Assembly: GCA_023846275.1 (NCBI GenBank) | Contig: CM043865.1 | Coordinates: 7,366,068-7,430,067, forward strand | DNA length: 64,000 nucleotides | Origin: Vanilla planifolia | Taxonomy: Eukaryota > Streptophyta > Magnoliopsida > Asparagales > Orchidaceae | Reading direction: 5' to 3' | In this document: in pieces, positions 13,201-26,700 of the stretch | Layout: every line of letters begins with the position of its first letter | How positions within the stretch are numbered: position 1 is the stretch's first letter | Position numbers and translations under genes: made by a program | Notes under the pieces: model-generated | What the model was told of the DNA's origin: nothing | What the model saw: the letters and a program-made list of their open reading frames with translations, nothing else | Databases searched by the model: none

Positions 13201-16200
13201 AATATAAAAAGTAATAGGATAAACTTACATGACCTTTATTTTTATGAAAGCCATAAAAAGATAAGAAAGATTCATCAAATTTTTATTTTTATGAAGATAA
13301 GATACTTAAAATTTGAATTTCTTAACTAATTATCAAATATTATAACAAACTAGAGAAAGAATAAAAACTTTTAATAGTTGTAATTTTTTTAAGTATTACA
13401 TGACTTAGAAATAAAAAAAATAAAATAAATAAGTAATGATAAAAACTTTATTCCAAAATAGGCATCTCAGCTCGTATTGTACTCAGTTGTAGCTTCTTAG
13501 TTTGAAACTTAGCAATTGGCCTATGCACCGCTTAGTACTTGTGCACTCTTTAAGTAAATGAATCATCCTTTGACTTAAACTACATTTCTAGGATATGTTT
13601 TTACTTATGGGAATCATCTATTGATGTTTATTATATATCAATTATCTTATTATTTTATTATATTACATAATCATTTGTATCCATTTTTGTAAGATTTCAA
13701 TAGTAAACTTAAGTTGAAATGAAGTAGAATTTAGATTTCTTCTCCTTAGTGTAGTGACAAAGTAATTAGGATTTGAATTCATTTAAAGACAAGTTTACAA
13801 ATAGTTTATTCGATCCACAGAATTGATATTATAATTCCCTAGATTCTAAAGTTATTTCATAAGTTTAGCATTTATTTTAGCTTTAAATTACTTCCACAAG
13901 TATCATATTTATTTTTTAGGTTTCTCCATCATCTCAAACAATATTCCATCTTTGAAAAATATAAAAAATAACACAAATTTTTGAATGATCCTTAACAAAT
14001 CTTATTTCTTATTATCTATTTTTAAAAAGAACAATTAGATTTGATTCATATTTGAGTATAAAGCCTTATTAAGATTATAAGAGCATGATGTCTATAAGAG
14101 AGAATGAATTATACAATTTAAATTTAATTTAAGTTTAATAAGTTAAGACAAATTCAATGTCTCAAATATTTTTTTACTTAATCTAATTTCAAACATAATC
14201 TTGATAACAATGCAAGTCTTTTACTTTTTCATTCTAAATTCAAGCATGTCAAATACTTCTGCTATAAAAATACTTGTGCTAATTTAATAACTTAATAAGA
14301 TTACAATGAAAGTTTCTTTGTTAATCTTAATAACTATTGTAACAAGTTTTGTAAGAATTTCATTAACTTTTGAAATTATTTTGTTGCAATATTATTTGTT
14401 GTGAAGTAATAAAAGAAATGAAGTAAGAAAAGTAAAAGTAAAGAGTGCACACAAGATTTTAGAAAAGTAAAAGTAAAGAGTGCACACAAGATTTTTAATT
14501 GATTTGACAACAACTCGTGCCTACACTCACTTGTAATTGACTTGACTAGACTTCCACTAAACCAACACCCTTTTGTCATAACTGGTAGTTGCAAATCTTA
14601 TATAATCACTCCCTCTTTATTATCACTAGAACAGAGTCACCTTCACAAATTTATGTCATTTTTGCCCATTATCAGTCATGAGTCACCTTAAATCAACTTC
14701 GATTTTACCCCCAATCAAGTAACAATTATTTAACTCAATTGAGTATAATAAGAACTAAATAGGTATTACAACACCTGTATAAAAATAATAAATATAAAAT
14801 TCTATATCATTCATTTGAGAAAATAATACAAAATAATATATAAATGATATAAAGGGAATTTGCCAATCAATATAAGAGAAAATAATGTACTTAAACTTGA
14901 GACAACAACAGTAGCAATAAGATGAAGTTCTTCATGAAATAAGGCACAACCCATTGTTGTAGACTTCTTTTTTACTTATAAATGATTTGGCAATCGACTC
15001 ATAATTATATTCTATAAAGAATACTCTCCTATTTATACTAAGAAATAACTCAAAGTAGGTTATAAAACTCTTAATAGCTAAAATCCCACTTCAAAGAAAG
15101 TAAAAATAGTCATTATAACTCTTGGGATAGTATTGTATAATTATGATACATGGATAATATAGTGGCAATAAATATAATGTAAGGAATGCTTGATAATGCA
15201 TATGTTTAATCAATTCATTTAAACACTTAGATAGATCATACTTTTTTTATAAGGATATCATATTGTATGAATAACACAATTTAATTTTTTTACATTTTTA
15301 AGAATATTTTATACAATACATAATTATACATTATAATGTGTACAACTAGCTCCCTCCTTTGATCATAATTGATTATACTAGTACAATAAGAGACTTATAC
15401 TTGTATAATGACTTTTAGCACATGTTTGTCTAATTCTCAAATATATATCATTGTTAAATATGATTATACATATACGATGATAATCATTGTACCGTATGAA
15501 ACCATTTATCTTTTTACTCTACTTGAGATAACAACTTACATACTTATAAGATAAGTGGTTCACACTCATACAAAACAAATTTGCTTAATCAATAACTAAG
15601 TCTTAACTTAGATTTTCTTGAACAAAATACATCATATTGGAATGAAATGAATATCATACTAAGGTTATTAATTTTAGCTTACTCATAACTTAAGTCATCA
15701 ACTAACTAATACAAAATTAAATAGATTTTACTTATAAAAGAGTGGTATCATACATGTTCAGTAATATCAAATATTATTCAAACTCATATCGCTCATTCTG
15801 ATCTCATGCTCAATCCTTTAAAGGAATATATTGACACAATTATGACAAATAATATTGTGTTGTACAAAGTTCTAGATTTCAAATATCTCTTCGAGTAAAA
15901 CATCTAGCATACTTGTACAATAAGAATATTGTGCATGTATGAACAATATAACATCTCAATTAAACTTATAATCACCTAAGATGAATTTTTGTTCGATTCA
16001 ATGATTAACTAATCGTATTGTATGATGAGGTCATTATATGTGTATGATTAGTAAACTTTTGCATTCTTCATAATTCATTTTTTAAATTTTATTTTAGATT
16101 TAACTTAAAATTAATTTAACTTTTTAAATATTATATTTTCATAATTATTAAGACAATTCCTTATGGGTTGACTCATGTAAAGTTAGATAGACATAAATAA

Positions 16201-17400
16201 TATATAAGTAGATTAAAATATAATATTTGTGTGTTATATGAATATCAACTTATAGGTTTAACAAATCTAACTCAAAGTATTGTGTAAAAGTTGAGTTTTG
16301 GATGGGTCACACCATAAAGAGTTAGAACCACAACCTTCAAGATTTATAAGTTTAACCAAGTTTGAATATTGTTACCAATACTGGTTGACTTGTCTTGTCT
16401 GTGGATTGTTCTATCAAGTGATCATGTTTTGCATTTGATTAAATTTTTTAATCTTAAGATGTATACTTAAGAAAATAGTAGTAAAAATAAAAAATTTATA
16501 TATATATTATTATTAAATAAGTGACGTATAGACTAATGCTTCTATAAACTTTTCTTTTTTTGACATATATAGAAACCAATAATGATTTAAATTTATGTTT
16601 TTCATGGTTTCAACTAATCTAATGAACTCTAAACTTTGTAAAAATGGGCAAGAATATACATCATTTTATCTTACCACACTTTTATTTAATAATTTGTCAT
16701 TTTGAGGTTATTAAATGGATGCTTTGATAACTTGAAATTAAGAATACTTGGTTTCTAGGGTTTAGTGATTATTTGGTTTGATAACCTCATCAAAGTTTTA
16801 AGGTTATTTTAAAATTTTGAATCATTCTTTTTTCTTCATTAAGTACTGTCTGATGTTTAAAGTTTCTTGAGAATCACTTTAATAGGCTTTGATTATTCTA
16901 AAATCTATCCAAATTTTGAGATATTTTAATTTTTTTCTTTTTTTTTCTTTTTTTTTCATACTTGTGCTATTTTCTCATTTATGCATGATAACTCTATGCA
17001 ATATCCCCTTAACTTATGATGATCATATTGCATAACATATCCATTGTAAAAAAATATTAAATTTTTTCCAAGATTATTATTGATTTGATGGATAATAATA
17101 TTTAATTTTTAGCTAAATTGAGACAATCAATGTAAAATATTATAATATATGTTTTTTATATTATTAGTGAAAATTTATACATCTATAATGAATAATTATA
17201 TCTATAACATTTTTTTCATTTATCTTTTTAACTCATAAATGAATTCATTATATAGTCATTCATTTCATAAAAGAATTGATTTTTTATATATTTATTTAAA
17301 TTTGTTTGCATTAATTTCTTGTTTTGAATTATAAAAATATTGTTGGATTTTAATTTGCCATTTTTAAGGCATTAATTAAGATCCTTTTGTTGGATAAATC
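13201..17400. other. AT-rich intergenic stretch
   Basis: No gene or transposon domain could be recognised on either strand apart from the short tandem repeat at 14426-14495 and homopolymer runs such as the T-rich tract near 16930-16960. Several short open frames are unsupported. Confidence 0.5.
14426..14495 (+). repeat. Two tandem copies of a 35-bp unit
   Basis: Unit 1 (14426-14460) and unit 2 (14461-14495) are identical: each starts AGAAAAGTAAAAG and ends CACACAAGATTTT. Confidence 0.9.
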
Positions 17401-17769
17401 GAATTAAAAATTCTAGCGAATTTATGGATACTAAACGGCTGACGTATCGTTAACCTTCGGCCTTCTCATTTCATTGGTTGTGCCGGGGGGGTCATTGCTC
17501 CAGTATGTTCTTAGGTGAAATAATTTAAATAAAAGTTAACCAGTTAACTTTTAAAATGATCTTTACAAGATTTATCTTCTCCACTGGTTTCCAAAGTCGC
17601 AATTTGCTTTTACTGTTATTTGCCGTGCAGGTTATCGTCGCAGAAGATCAATTCTCCCCCAAAGCTCCTGATTTTTGCCACTCCGTCTCCCACAACCCTA
17701 ATAAGAAAGTGTTCTTCAGTAGCAGCGCAAGGGCTGCGCACCACCTCATACAGGCGGCAACATACGTAG
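17401..17769 (+). promoter_or_regulatory. GUF1 promoter and 5' leader
   Basis: The region upstream of the GUF1 start is less AT-rich than its flank. An ATTGG (reverse CCAAT) lies at about 17473. A near-perfect palindrome at 17530-17553 stands about 220 bases before the start codon, and an AAATAAAA run at about 17527 could act as a weak TATA element. From about 17580 the sequence looks transcribed. The open frame at 17556-17786 is not in frame with GUF1 and is not supported. Confidence 0.45.
17530..17553. promoter_or_regulatory. Inverted repeat with GTTAAC arms
   Basis: Arms of 11 bases (TAAAAGTTAAC and GTTAACTTTTA) are exactly complementary around a 2-base centre CA. It sits in the GUF1 promoter. 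The centre of each arm is GTTAAC, so it could be a dimeric protein site; this is inference. Confidence 0.5.
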
Positions 17770-20700
17770 ATGCAAGCTTTCTATAGGGTGTCGAGGACTG
17801 CAAGGTCCAAGCTACGTCCTTTGCTATGCGAATCCCATGCAAATGTTGGCGTTTTACGTTTTTTTGGTGGAGAGAATCCACTTTGTTCGCATTCTCGCCA
17901 AAATATCATGGAGGGAGCCGTAGATTTGAGCCAGTACCCTCCGGAGAGAATTCGAAACTTCTCCATCATCGCCCACGTCGACCATGGGAAGTCCACACTC
18001 GCCGATCGGCTTCTAGAGATCACAGGCACCATCAAGAAGGGTCATGGACAGCCGCAATATCTTGACAAACTACAGGTAATGGAATTGTGTGATAGAACTG
18101 TCATTTTGAATATGTTGCAAATTGAAAACATTTTTTTAAAGTTGATGAAAATTATTTGATGGTAGTATTCGGTTGACGCAATTTAAAATTAGGGTGGTTT
18201 TTTTTCCATGAAATCTCTCAAATATAAGGATATTGTTTAAATGTTAACCATGCAATTAGTATAATTGAAATCACAACATGATCTCTATTCAAGCGACATC
18301 CAATGGAACACAGTACCTTGAATTCAGTTATGCTTTAGTACATAACTTAGAAATTTATGGTGGCATCAAACTAAAATGGTTCCTTAATGTTGTCAATGGA
18401 TCAATTGTTACGAAGCTGGAAACTGTTGGTTTTGTTCCTTGAGTTTCATCAACTGGGGCATAGCATGCCAGTTTCTTTTGATGTCATAAGTGCTAGAAAC
18501 TTTTGGCTAATTTCTTGTCTTGTATTCCCATGTTTATTATATCGGCTGTCTGTTGCAGCGATCCTGTGATTTCCTCTAAAGTACCCTCCCCTAATTATTT
18601 GTGCAACCTGTAATTTGTAGTGCAACGAGCTCTAATGCATTCTCCAAATGTACTCTAAGGTTGAAAGGGAGAGGGGTATTACAGTCAAGGCACAGACAGC
18701 TACTATGTTCTTTCAGCACAAAATTTGGCAAGATGAAACTAGTAAAGTGGAAACCACACAAAACTTCTTGTTGAATCTTATTGACACTCCTGGTCATGTT
18801 GATTTCAGCTATGAAGTATCACGATCACTTGCGGCTTGCCAGGGTGTTTTACTGGTGGTCGATGCTGCACAAGGTGTTCAAGCTCAAACAGTTGCTAACT
18901 TCTTTCTTGCTTTTGAATCTAACTTGACCATCATACCCATCATAAACAAAATTGATCAACCAACGGCTGATCCAGATCACGTTAAGGCTCAGCTGAAGTC
19001 CTTGTTTGATTTGGATCCGAATGATGCTCTTCTTACTTCAGCAAAAACTGGGCAGGGCCTCGAAAAGGTTCTTCCAGCTGTCATAGGTCGGATACCTTCT
19101 CCTTCGGGGAATTGCAATTCACCTTTAAGGATGTTTTTGTTAGATTCCTACTATGATGAGTATAAAGGAGTAATATGCCATGTTGCTGTTGTTGATGGGG
19201 CTCTTCATAAGGGTGATAAAATTGCATCTTGTGCCACTGGTCAAGTTTATGAAGTTTCAGATGTTGGAATAATGCATCCAGAACTTACCCCAACTGGAGT
19301 ACTTTTCACAGGACAAGTTGGATATGTTGTTAGTGGAATGCGCTCGACAAAAGAGGCACGTGTTGGCGATACACTTCATCAAGCCAAAATCAGTGTACAG
19401 CCCCTTCCAGGTGCATTGGATTATCATACCTTTTTAATGGAAATCATGATAAAACTCAATCCTTCCTTTTTAGTAGCTAATCATAATAAAGCTATTTTTT
19501 GTGGTTAATCTCCTGGGTTACAGCAGCAAATTAAATATTCTAGCAAGCATTGATTGGTATAGCTTGCTGAAGTGGTTTTGGGTGCTTAGTTCATATGTTC
19601 TGGACAATTTCACTTGTATGGGTAGAAACTTGCATTGCATGCTCTTTCAGGGTTCAAGCCTGCAAAGCATATGGTGTTCTCTGGTCTTTATCCAGCTGAT
19701 GGATCAGATTTTGATGCACTTAACCATGCAATAGAGAGATTGACTTGCAATGATGCTAGCGTCTCAGTGACCAAAGAAACTAGTACAGCTCTTGGCATGG
19801 GATTCAGGTACTAAACCATCTGTTTTATAAGATCAATCAATTGATTTTCACTTCCAAACTCCTGGTAGTGTAGTTCTAACTTGTCCATCATTATGTTAAG
19901 TGAACTATCAAAAAACACGTGTAATATTATGCACCATCTGCCACATGAACAGGTGTGGCTTCTTGGGTTTACTTCATATGGATGTCTTTCATCAACGTCT
20001 CGAGCAAGTATGATTACCACTCATTTTATATCTGTTCCTTTTTATTTAGAGTTGTTGTTAATTGTTATTATATTTTAATTTTTATTATTTTTTATGCTAT
20101 ATGTGTTGGGCGTTTGTTCTAGTTGGTGGTGATATCTTTAAATTTATTTCTTTCAACACCTCTGTAATGTTTGTATATTTATCTTACAGGAATATGGAGC
20201 AAAGGTTTTATCAACAATACCGACTGTACCATATATTTTTGAGTTTGCAGATGGAAGGTGCGTTATACCACGTCGAATGGTCTGCTTGTTACGAAGATTA
20301 TTATTTGATTCGATTTTGTTGTTTATTTAGTAAGGTGCGGGTTCAGAATCCTGCTGCGCTGGCCTCAAATCCTGGCAAGAGTATTACAGCTTGTTGGGAA
20401 CCATCAGTTATTGCAACTATAATAATTCCTAGTGAGTAAGCTCTTCTTCCACATCCCTGTTATTATACCTGTTGCTGTTCTAGTTATTTGTAGTCAAATG
20501 AAAATCGGTGTTTGTACTTTTATTAAAATTATTTGTTATATGGTCAGATATGTAGGTCCTGTGATTACTCTATGCTCAGAAAGACGAGGGGAGCAATTGG
20601 AATATTCATTTATTGATAGGTTAGTTTATCTGAGCAGAATAGGCTTGCTAGTTAAGTGGACATTTTCTGAATTGATGTTTTGTTTTGTTTTAATTTTTTA

Positions 20701-23700
20701 TGCAGTCAGCGGGCATTAATGAAATATAAGCTTCCATTGAGGGAAATTGTTGTTGATTTCTATAATGAATTGAAAAGTATAACATCAGGATATGCATCAT
20801 TTGACTATGAAGAGGCAGAGTATGTCAATTTTGTTTCTTTTAATGAGTATTTCAATACTTTTAGTTTTTTTTTATTTTTTGAGTAAATTATGATATTGAT
20901 AACTAACTTGAAATACTGTTATTTTTTTGCTTAGAAGAAAATATTTAGAAGTGTAGTATCCATTGCAATAAAAAAAATAATGAAAAAGAATCATTTCTCT
21001 TAGTGATGTAAATGAACACATAATTCAAAATCATTCCTTTTGGAACCCTTCAAATTGCATACCTATTATTTGATGTTGGAAGAAATTAATTTTTCCTTTG
21101 TTTTGAAACATGAAAATAATAAGTATACTTTTCATTTAGTTCCTCTTTTCCTTTTGTTGAAGTTCCTATTTTGTATTTTTTTATCATTCTTTTTATTTTG
21201 TCTTTATGCTCTCTGATTTGTCTATGAGTTGTTCTTATCCCGAGTTCTCGATAATAGACCTTTTCAAAGTAGCAGTAATGGAAGTGGAAGCGTGACAATG
21301 GCAAGGAGAAAAGGAAGAAGAAGGTTCTGTCAGAAGGAGATTGAATTCCCAAGAAGATTATCTTCAAGGGGTTTTTGAATTCACGAAGTTTTATTTCTTA
21401 GAATTCTTTGAATTTTTTAAGTGTTGACTTTCTACAAGTTATATCTTCTTATAAGTTCTGACTTGTTTCATAGATTTTTCTCTTATTTTCTATAGAGATT
21501 TGAACACAATATTTAATTATAAAACAAAAAGCATGTGCTTTTGATCAAAAATTTAAAATTCTGTAAATTTTGCACCTGTCTGTGCCTATTTGTGCATGTA
21601 TGCTCCACACTGCGCATTTGTATGGCCACGTTATGGGAGTTTTCGTGCACAGTTCTTTTGCTTCATGCCATGTCGTCAATTTTGTCATTTTCTCTTTCCT
21701 TGATTTTTTTCATGCATTATGGATTCAATGACCTTGGAAGTGATCTAATCATAAGTCGCTTCTTTTTTAGTCCTATCGAATTTTCTTTGTTGAACTGATT
21801 CTCTGGTACATCTAGTTTGATTGTCTTCTTCGAGAGTTTGGGACTTTCATTGGTCCTCTCAAGTGATTTCTTTGATTTTGTTAACAGCATATATCTTTAA
21901 CAAGTATTTATTAGCCTCTTTATTTGGTCAATGCCAGTAGCACCTTTTGTCAATGCTTATTAGTATCGAGTTAGAAGGGAGTTTTGTCCATCTTTCGTGA
22001 ACCGATACTCTTGTGTTCGTCGATAATAGATGATATCTCGGTCTCACAACTATAGATTCTTCAGTATAATTTGGTAGACATTTAGATGTATCATTTTGTA
22101 GATAATATCTTTAATGTAGTTTTTGATGATGACAAATTTTATCTAGTATTATTTTTTAACTCTTGTCTCAGAGTTTTTTTTAATCCATTTTAAAGAATAA
22201 AGTTTTGGCTGTGATATAGTCTCTAATTTTAATCTTTTCACCAGACTTTTTGATATAAGGTTTTTTCAATTCTGGTGTTGACAATGGCACTGATAAGCTC
22301 TTTCTTCACTTGTATTTTGATAGTGAAGAGTTCTTTTCTTTGTTTTGTTTTGTGGGAGGAGTTTTTTGGATTCATCATAAGTGATAAGTTTTAATTAACT
22401 TGTTGAGAAGTTTAGTACATCTTCAGTTTTCGTCATAATAAGTACTTTGTTTTTCTTAAATTTTTTTGGAAAACGTTCAAGGTATAATCTTCAATATTTT
22501 TCTCATGTGCTGTTTTGTTGCAGTGATTACAATATTTTTTTTTTGTTAGAATAAAAAGTGTTGTTAGTTATGATCATCATAAACTTTGTTAGAAAATATT
22601 TTTTTTGTCACCAATTTTTGGACTTATACTCAAACCTCTTGATATTTTGTTATTTTGGTTTTGTTCCTTTGCATTCATTCTTCTTTTTGACAGTCATTGC
22701 CAATATACTTGCTAGTATCAAAGATTGAATAGAAAAAATGGATAATTTGATAGTAATAGGATAATACATATTTGCAATATATTTTGGCAAAGTTTGCATC
22801 TCTTTAATAAGTATTCCCAAACTCACGGCGTGTTGTCAAAATTTTATGGTATTGCACTATTTATTCTTGTCGGTGTTATAGATTATGTCACTTTCTTCAC
22901 CTTTCCTTTATGTAATTTATTAGAGAAAATTTTTCTTGAATTAATTATTTAAATCGGTTCCATATCACTTCTGTAATTGTGTAATTTCTTAGGTGAGTAT
23001 TCTATCAGATTAACACATGATTCACTATTTTTAATCGAGTATACGTCACTTTCTCAATTGATGAATAGCTGTATAGATAGAAATATGTTTCTAGTTGTTT
23101 CAATTAGATATCTAATTTCTCTGCATCTATTATACCATTATAATTTGATGAATCAAGTATAACATCTAGTTTGAAAGGATTTTGTCGATTCTCGTGCATA
23201 AAAAAGTGAGATTGATGTCATATTCATCTTTATCTTTAATTATTTTAAGATTATTACTTAATCTAAAATTCTTTTAATTAAGAGTATTTTTTTTGACAGA
23301 TTGTCTTTTAAATATCTCTATTAATACTTGTATATATCAAGTTAATAGTGCTGTTTATGCCTTTAGGTTTAATAATGACATGGTATAATCACCTCAATTG
23401 AATTCTTTTTAATCTATTGATTTTCTTTTGCCATTTGCTCTTCAACTACCTTTTTTACACATATCATGGGCGTTGAATCCAAGTGCTCTGATATCAAAAA
23501 TAATATGGACTATCTGCGAGTTGTTCTATCCTCGAGCCCTTGACAACATATCTTTTTTTTAGAATAACAATAGTTGAAATGAAAGTGTGATAATGGTGAG
23601 GAGCAAGGAAGAAGAAGAAGGAAAAAGATGTTTTTGTCATAAGGATATTGTATTTTTCAAGAAGATTTCCTTCAATGAGTTTTAAATTTACAAAATTCTC

Positions 23701-26700
23701 ATTTCCAAAACTCTCTAAATTTCTCAAATTTTGACTTCTTACTAATTTTTTACAAGTTTTGATTTCCTTTATACATTATTCTCATATCTTTGTATAGAGG
23801 TTTGGACACAATATTTAATTATAAAATAAAAAACATTTGATTTTAACTAAATATTTAAAATTCTCAAATTTCTGTAATTTTCACATATATCAGTGCCTAT
23901 CTGAGCACGTGTGACTCACGTAGCGTATTTGTACGGCAACGCCAGGGGGTTTTCCGTGCACATGTTGACTATGGGGGCGTGATAGCATACCTACTGTGTT
24001 CTGCACGTATGGTTGGTGACCAAAGAAATCACCCTCTTTCGAATTTTGGCTTTTTATTACAATGAACTAAATTCTTATTCTTATTCAAACCCATTGTTGA
24101 TATTAATGTTGATATGAAGTATTATGATGTATTATGAAGTATATGAAGTACTATGATGTATTATATGATGTATTATGAAGTATAATGAAGTGCATGGATA
24201 CAAGCCTTTCACTTAGATCTTGGATTGAAAATTCCGAATCAACTTTGTCTATGAATAAGGAAGTTATAGGTAATGCAACTATGAATCTCATGGAAAGTTT
24301 GATCTTGGCTCAGGATGAATGTTGGGGCATGCTTAACACATGCAAATCATATGAGAGGTGCTGTTTCCAATGTCGAATGGCTGAGTAATGCACAAGAACT
24401 TGCCCTTGGGAGGGGAACTACAACTGGAAACAATTGCTAATACCCCGTAGGTTGAGGAGCAAAAGGAGGAATCCGCTTGAGGGGCTTGCGTCTGATAAAC
24501 TAGTTGGTGGGGTAATAGCTTACCAAGGCGATGATCAGTAGCTGGTCCTAGAAGATAATTAGCTACACTGTGACTTAGACACGACCTAGACTCCTACGGG
24601 AGGCAATAATGGGGAATTTTCCATTGCAATGGGCAAAAGCCTTCACGAAAAAAGATTGCAAAAAAGATGATACATAAAGTCGAAATCAAGAGGAATATAT
24701 AAACTAATGCTTCTATATATTCGATCATGGTTTATAATTTTTACAATTATAGCTTCCACACCTATTCATTTTTTATCATTTAGTAAATCAACTCAAAATT
24801 GAAATTTATTATTTTAATATTAAAAAATATAGAGATAAAAAATAACAAAAGAATTTTGTATGAAACTACTTGTCTTTGTGCAACTTGATCTCCAATTTTT
24901 TGGAATGCTCCAAATTCAACTTGAGCATCCAAATCTGGACAATTTCGACAAAAACATCTCTGAACAATGTTCTGGCACCATGATAAATGAGTTAGAAAAA
25001 GAAGAGCAAAGCAATTGGAGCATGACCAAAAGTGAACCAACCCCTTGGGCTATATGAAAACCACCATCATATTTTGAAGTAACTTGGTCTAGTTCAAAGA
25101 TTTCAACTAATTGGGCACGTCTAACATATTTTTTCACAGTAGAGGGATCACAATAACTGACACCATTGAGTTCGCTATCATAGAATTCAACAGTTACCCT
25201 TATTTGTTCAACACTAAACTTGGATTCTGCCCTTCAAAAAGGAACATCGGCTCTCACAATTGTCTTTATCTACCAAAATTATCGAAAATTTTTCAGAAAA
25301 GGTAGGCATACGATGTAGAAAGTGTTCGAGTCCTTTATCTTGGAACCCCGCCTCCCGAACAAAAGGATCAAGACCCTCTGTGCCGTTCTTTGGTTTTTTG
25401 GATTGCACTTTTCCAGTTAGTCCATAAGGGTCGGGCACCCATATTCCAGGACCGGCAAAGGCCAAAGCAAGCCACTCCCTAGAGAATAAATGAATTCTAA
25501 AGATTTTGGGCTTTAGCAACCTTGAGGCTTCCCCATTCCTTCCTCTCATGAAGTCTTCAAAGAACCTACACTCAGAAGAAGTAGTTAAGAAGAGAAACAT
25601 ACATGTTATATGTAGGTTTTTTTTTGTTTTGTGGAAAACCTTAAGGTAGGGGAAAAACCACAAAATCTAGATAGCATAACTGTTCATTATGTGTTAGTAG
25701 AATTAAATGTAGTACTTCAATGTACAAGTTCTTAAATTAAACATACAAGAAGAAGAAGAAGATTTTGGAGCTGGAGACAATTTTATGTCATGTCTAATTA
25801 TTCTGATCTTATATGAGAAATCAATTTATATCCTCTTTAAGAAGCTTTGATTGATTGAATAGGTTGGGGCACCATTTTTATGATATCTTTTTATTTAATG
25901 AGATAATCCCATATTTGGTGGGTTTGCCCAACTAAGGGATTCATCTGGTGACAAGAAAGGCACACTAATGAATGAGGAAGACACAATTTCCCTCATTCAA
26001 TAGAACTGGATTGGTGTGTCCTTTTTTGTTGCGAGAACGATCAACTATGTAGGGGTGCCAAGGTTTGGTGTTAAGTGATGATCCAAGGTTTTGAGTAGAG
26101 CCACAAAGGTGATGTGCTTTGTTGGACAATAGTTAAGCCATGTTGGTTGGAATCCTTGTTACATGTGCTGCCTGGACATGGATCCACTATTGATGCTGAT
26201 ATCTCGTGGGTCCACCGGTATTGAGAGATCAAGTCAAATTGTTGGATAAAAATTTAGTTAAAAGTATAATAATTTATCTCCATAAGTAGGGCTAATACTT
26301 GTTTCTCTCATCTCCCTCATGACATCTGAGTCTAGGAATTTCACAAAGGGCTGAAGTAATTGGAATAGTTGGCAGAGTTGTAGAATTGTTGCAAGTGTTT
26401 AACAGATGCCCTTAAGGATTTACAGCATGAATTTTGAGAGGGGACGGATTTTACCACCTGTTATAGTTATTTGGGATTGACGTGAGGTAGAGTATAGTGG
26501 CCTTCACTATATTTTAAGGAACTCTTTAACAAAATAAGGGTTTTGATTACTGTTGTATGTTTGAATTGGATTAGATATGATGCTGTTTTGACTGCCAAGT
26601 ATATCTCTTTCAAATTTTTATGTTGTACGAATCTCTTAATCAAATCTTAGAAAAAGAAAAATCAAAATTTCGTTCATTAAGGTTTAATTCCTTCAAATCC

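Larger units (their letters stand above)
21210..23962 (-). mobile_element. Decayed Ty1/copia element with both LTRs
   Basis: Two direct repeats about 2.3 kb apart (about 21210-21651 and 23505-23962) share long stretches, for example CACAATATTTAATTATAAAA, and both end near GTGCACA. They are read as the 3' and 5' LTRs of a minus-strand element. A primer-binding-like site lies at 23485-23496: the minus strand reads TGATATCAGAGC, one change from the initiator-tRNA-Met complement. At 22531-22502 the minus strand encodes C-N-H-C-N-K-T-A-H, the start of a Gag zinc knuckle whose last cysteine is lost. The internal region is only about 1.85 kb, so most of pol is deleted. No target duplication is readable at the outer ends. 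Confidence 0.65.

Noticed and set aside
15280-16050. Possible shared repeat with 53400-54250 (both rich in TTGTATGATA- and ACTTATAC-like words)
   Set aside because: I could not align more than short words by eye; AT-rich composition is enough to explain it.
18076-18659. Open frames inside GUF1 introns (for example 18387-18569, 20062-20439)
   Set aside because: They cross verified splice sites or lie in introns, and carry no independent similarity.
24185-25663. Open frames of 64-149 codons over the plastid-like region
   Set aside because: They are pieces of rrn16 and psbB copies with frameshifts, not new nuclear genes.
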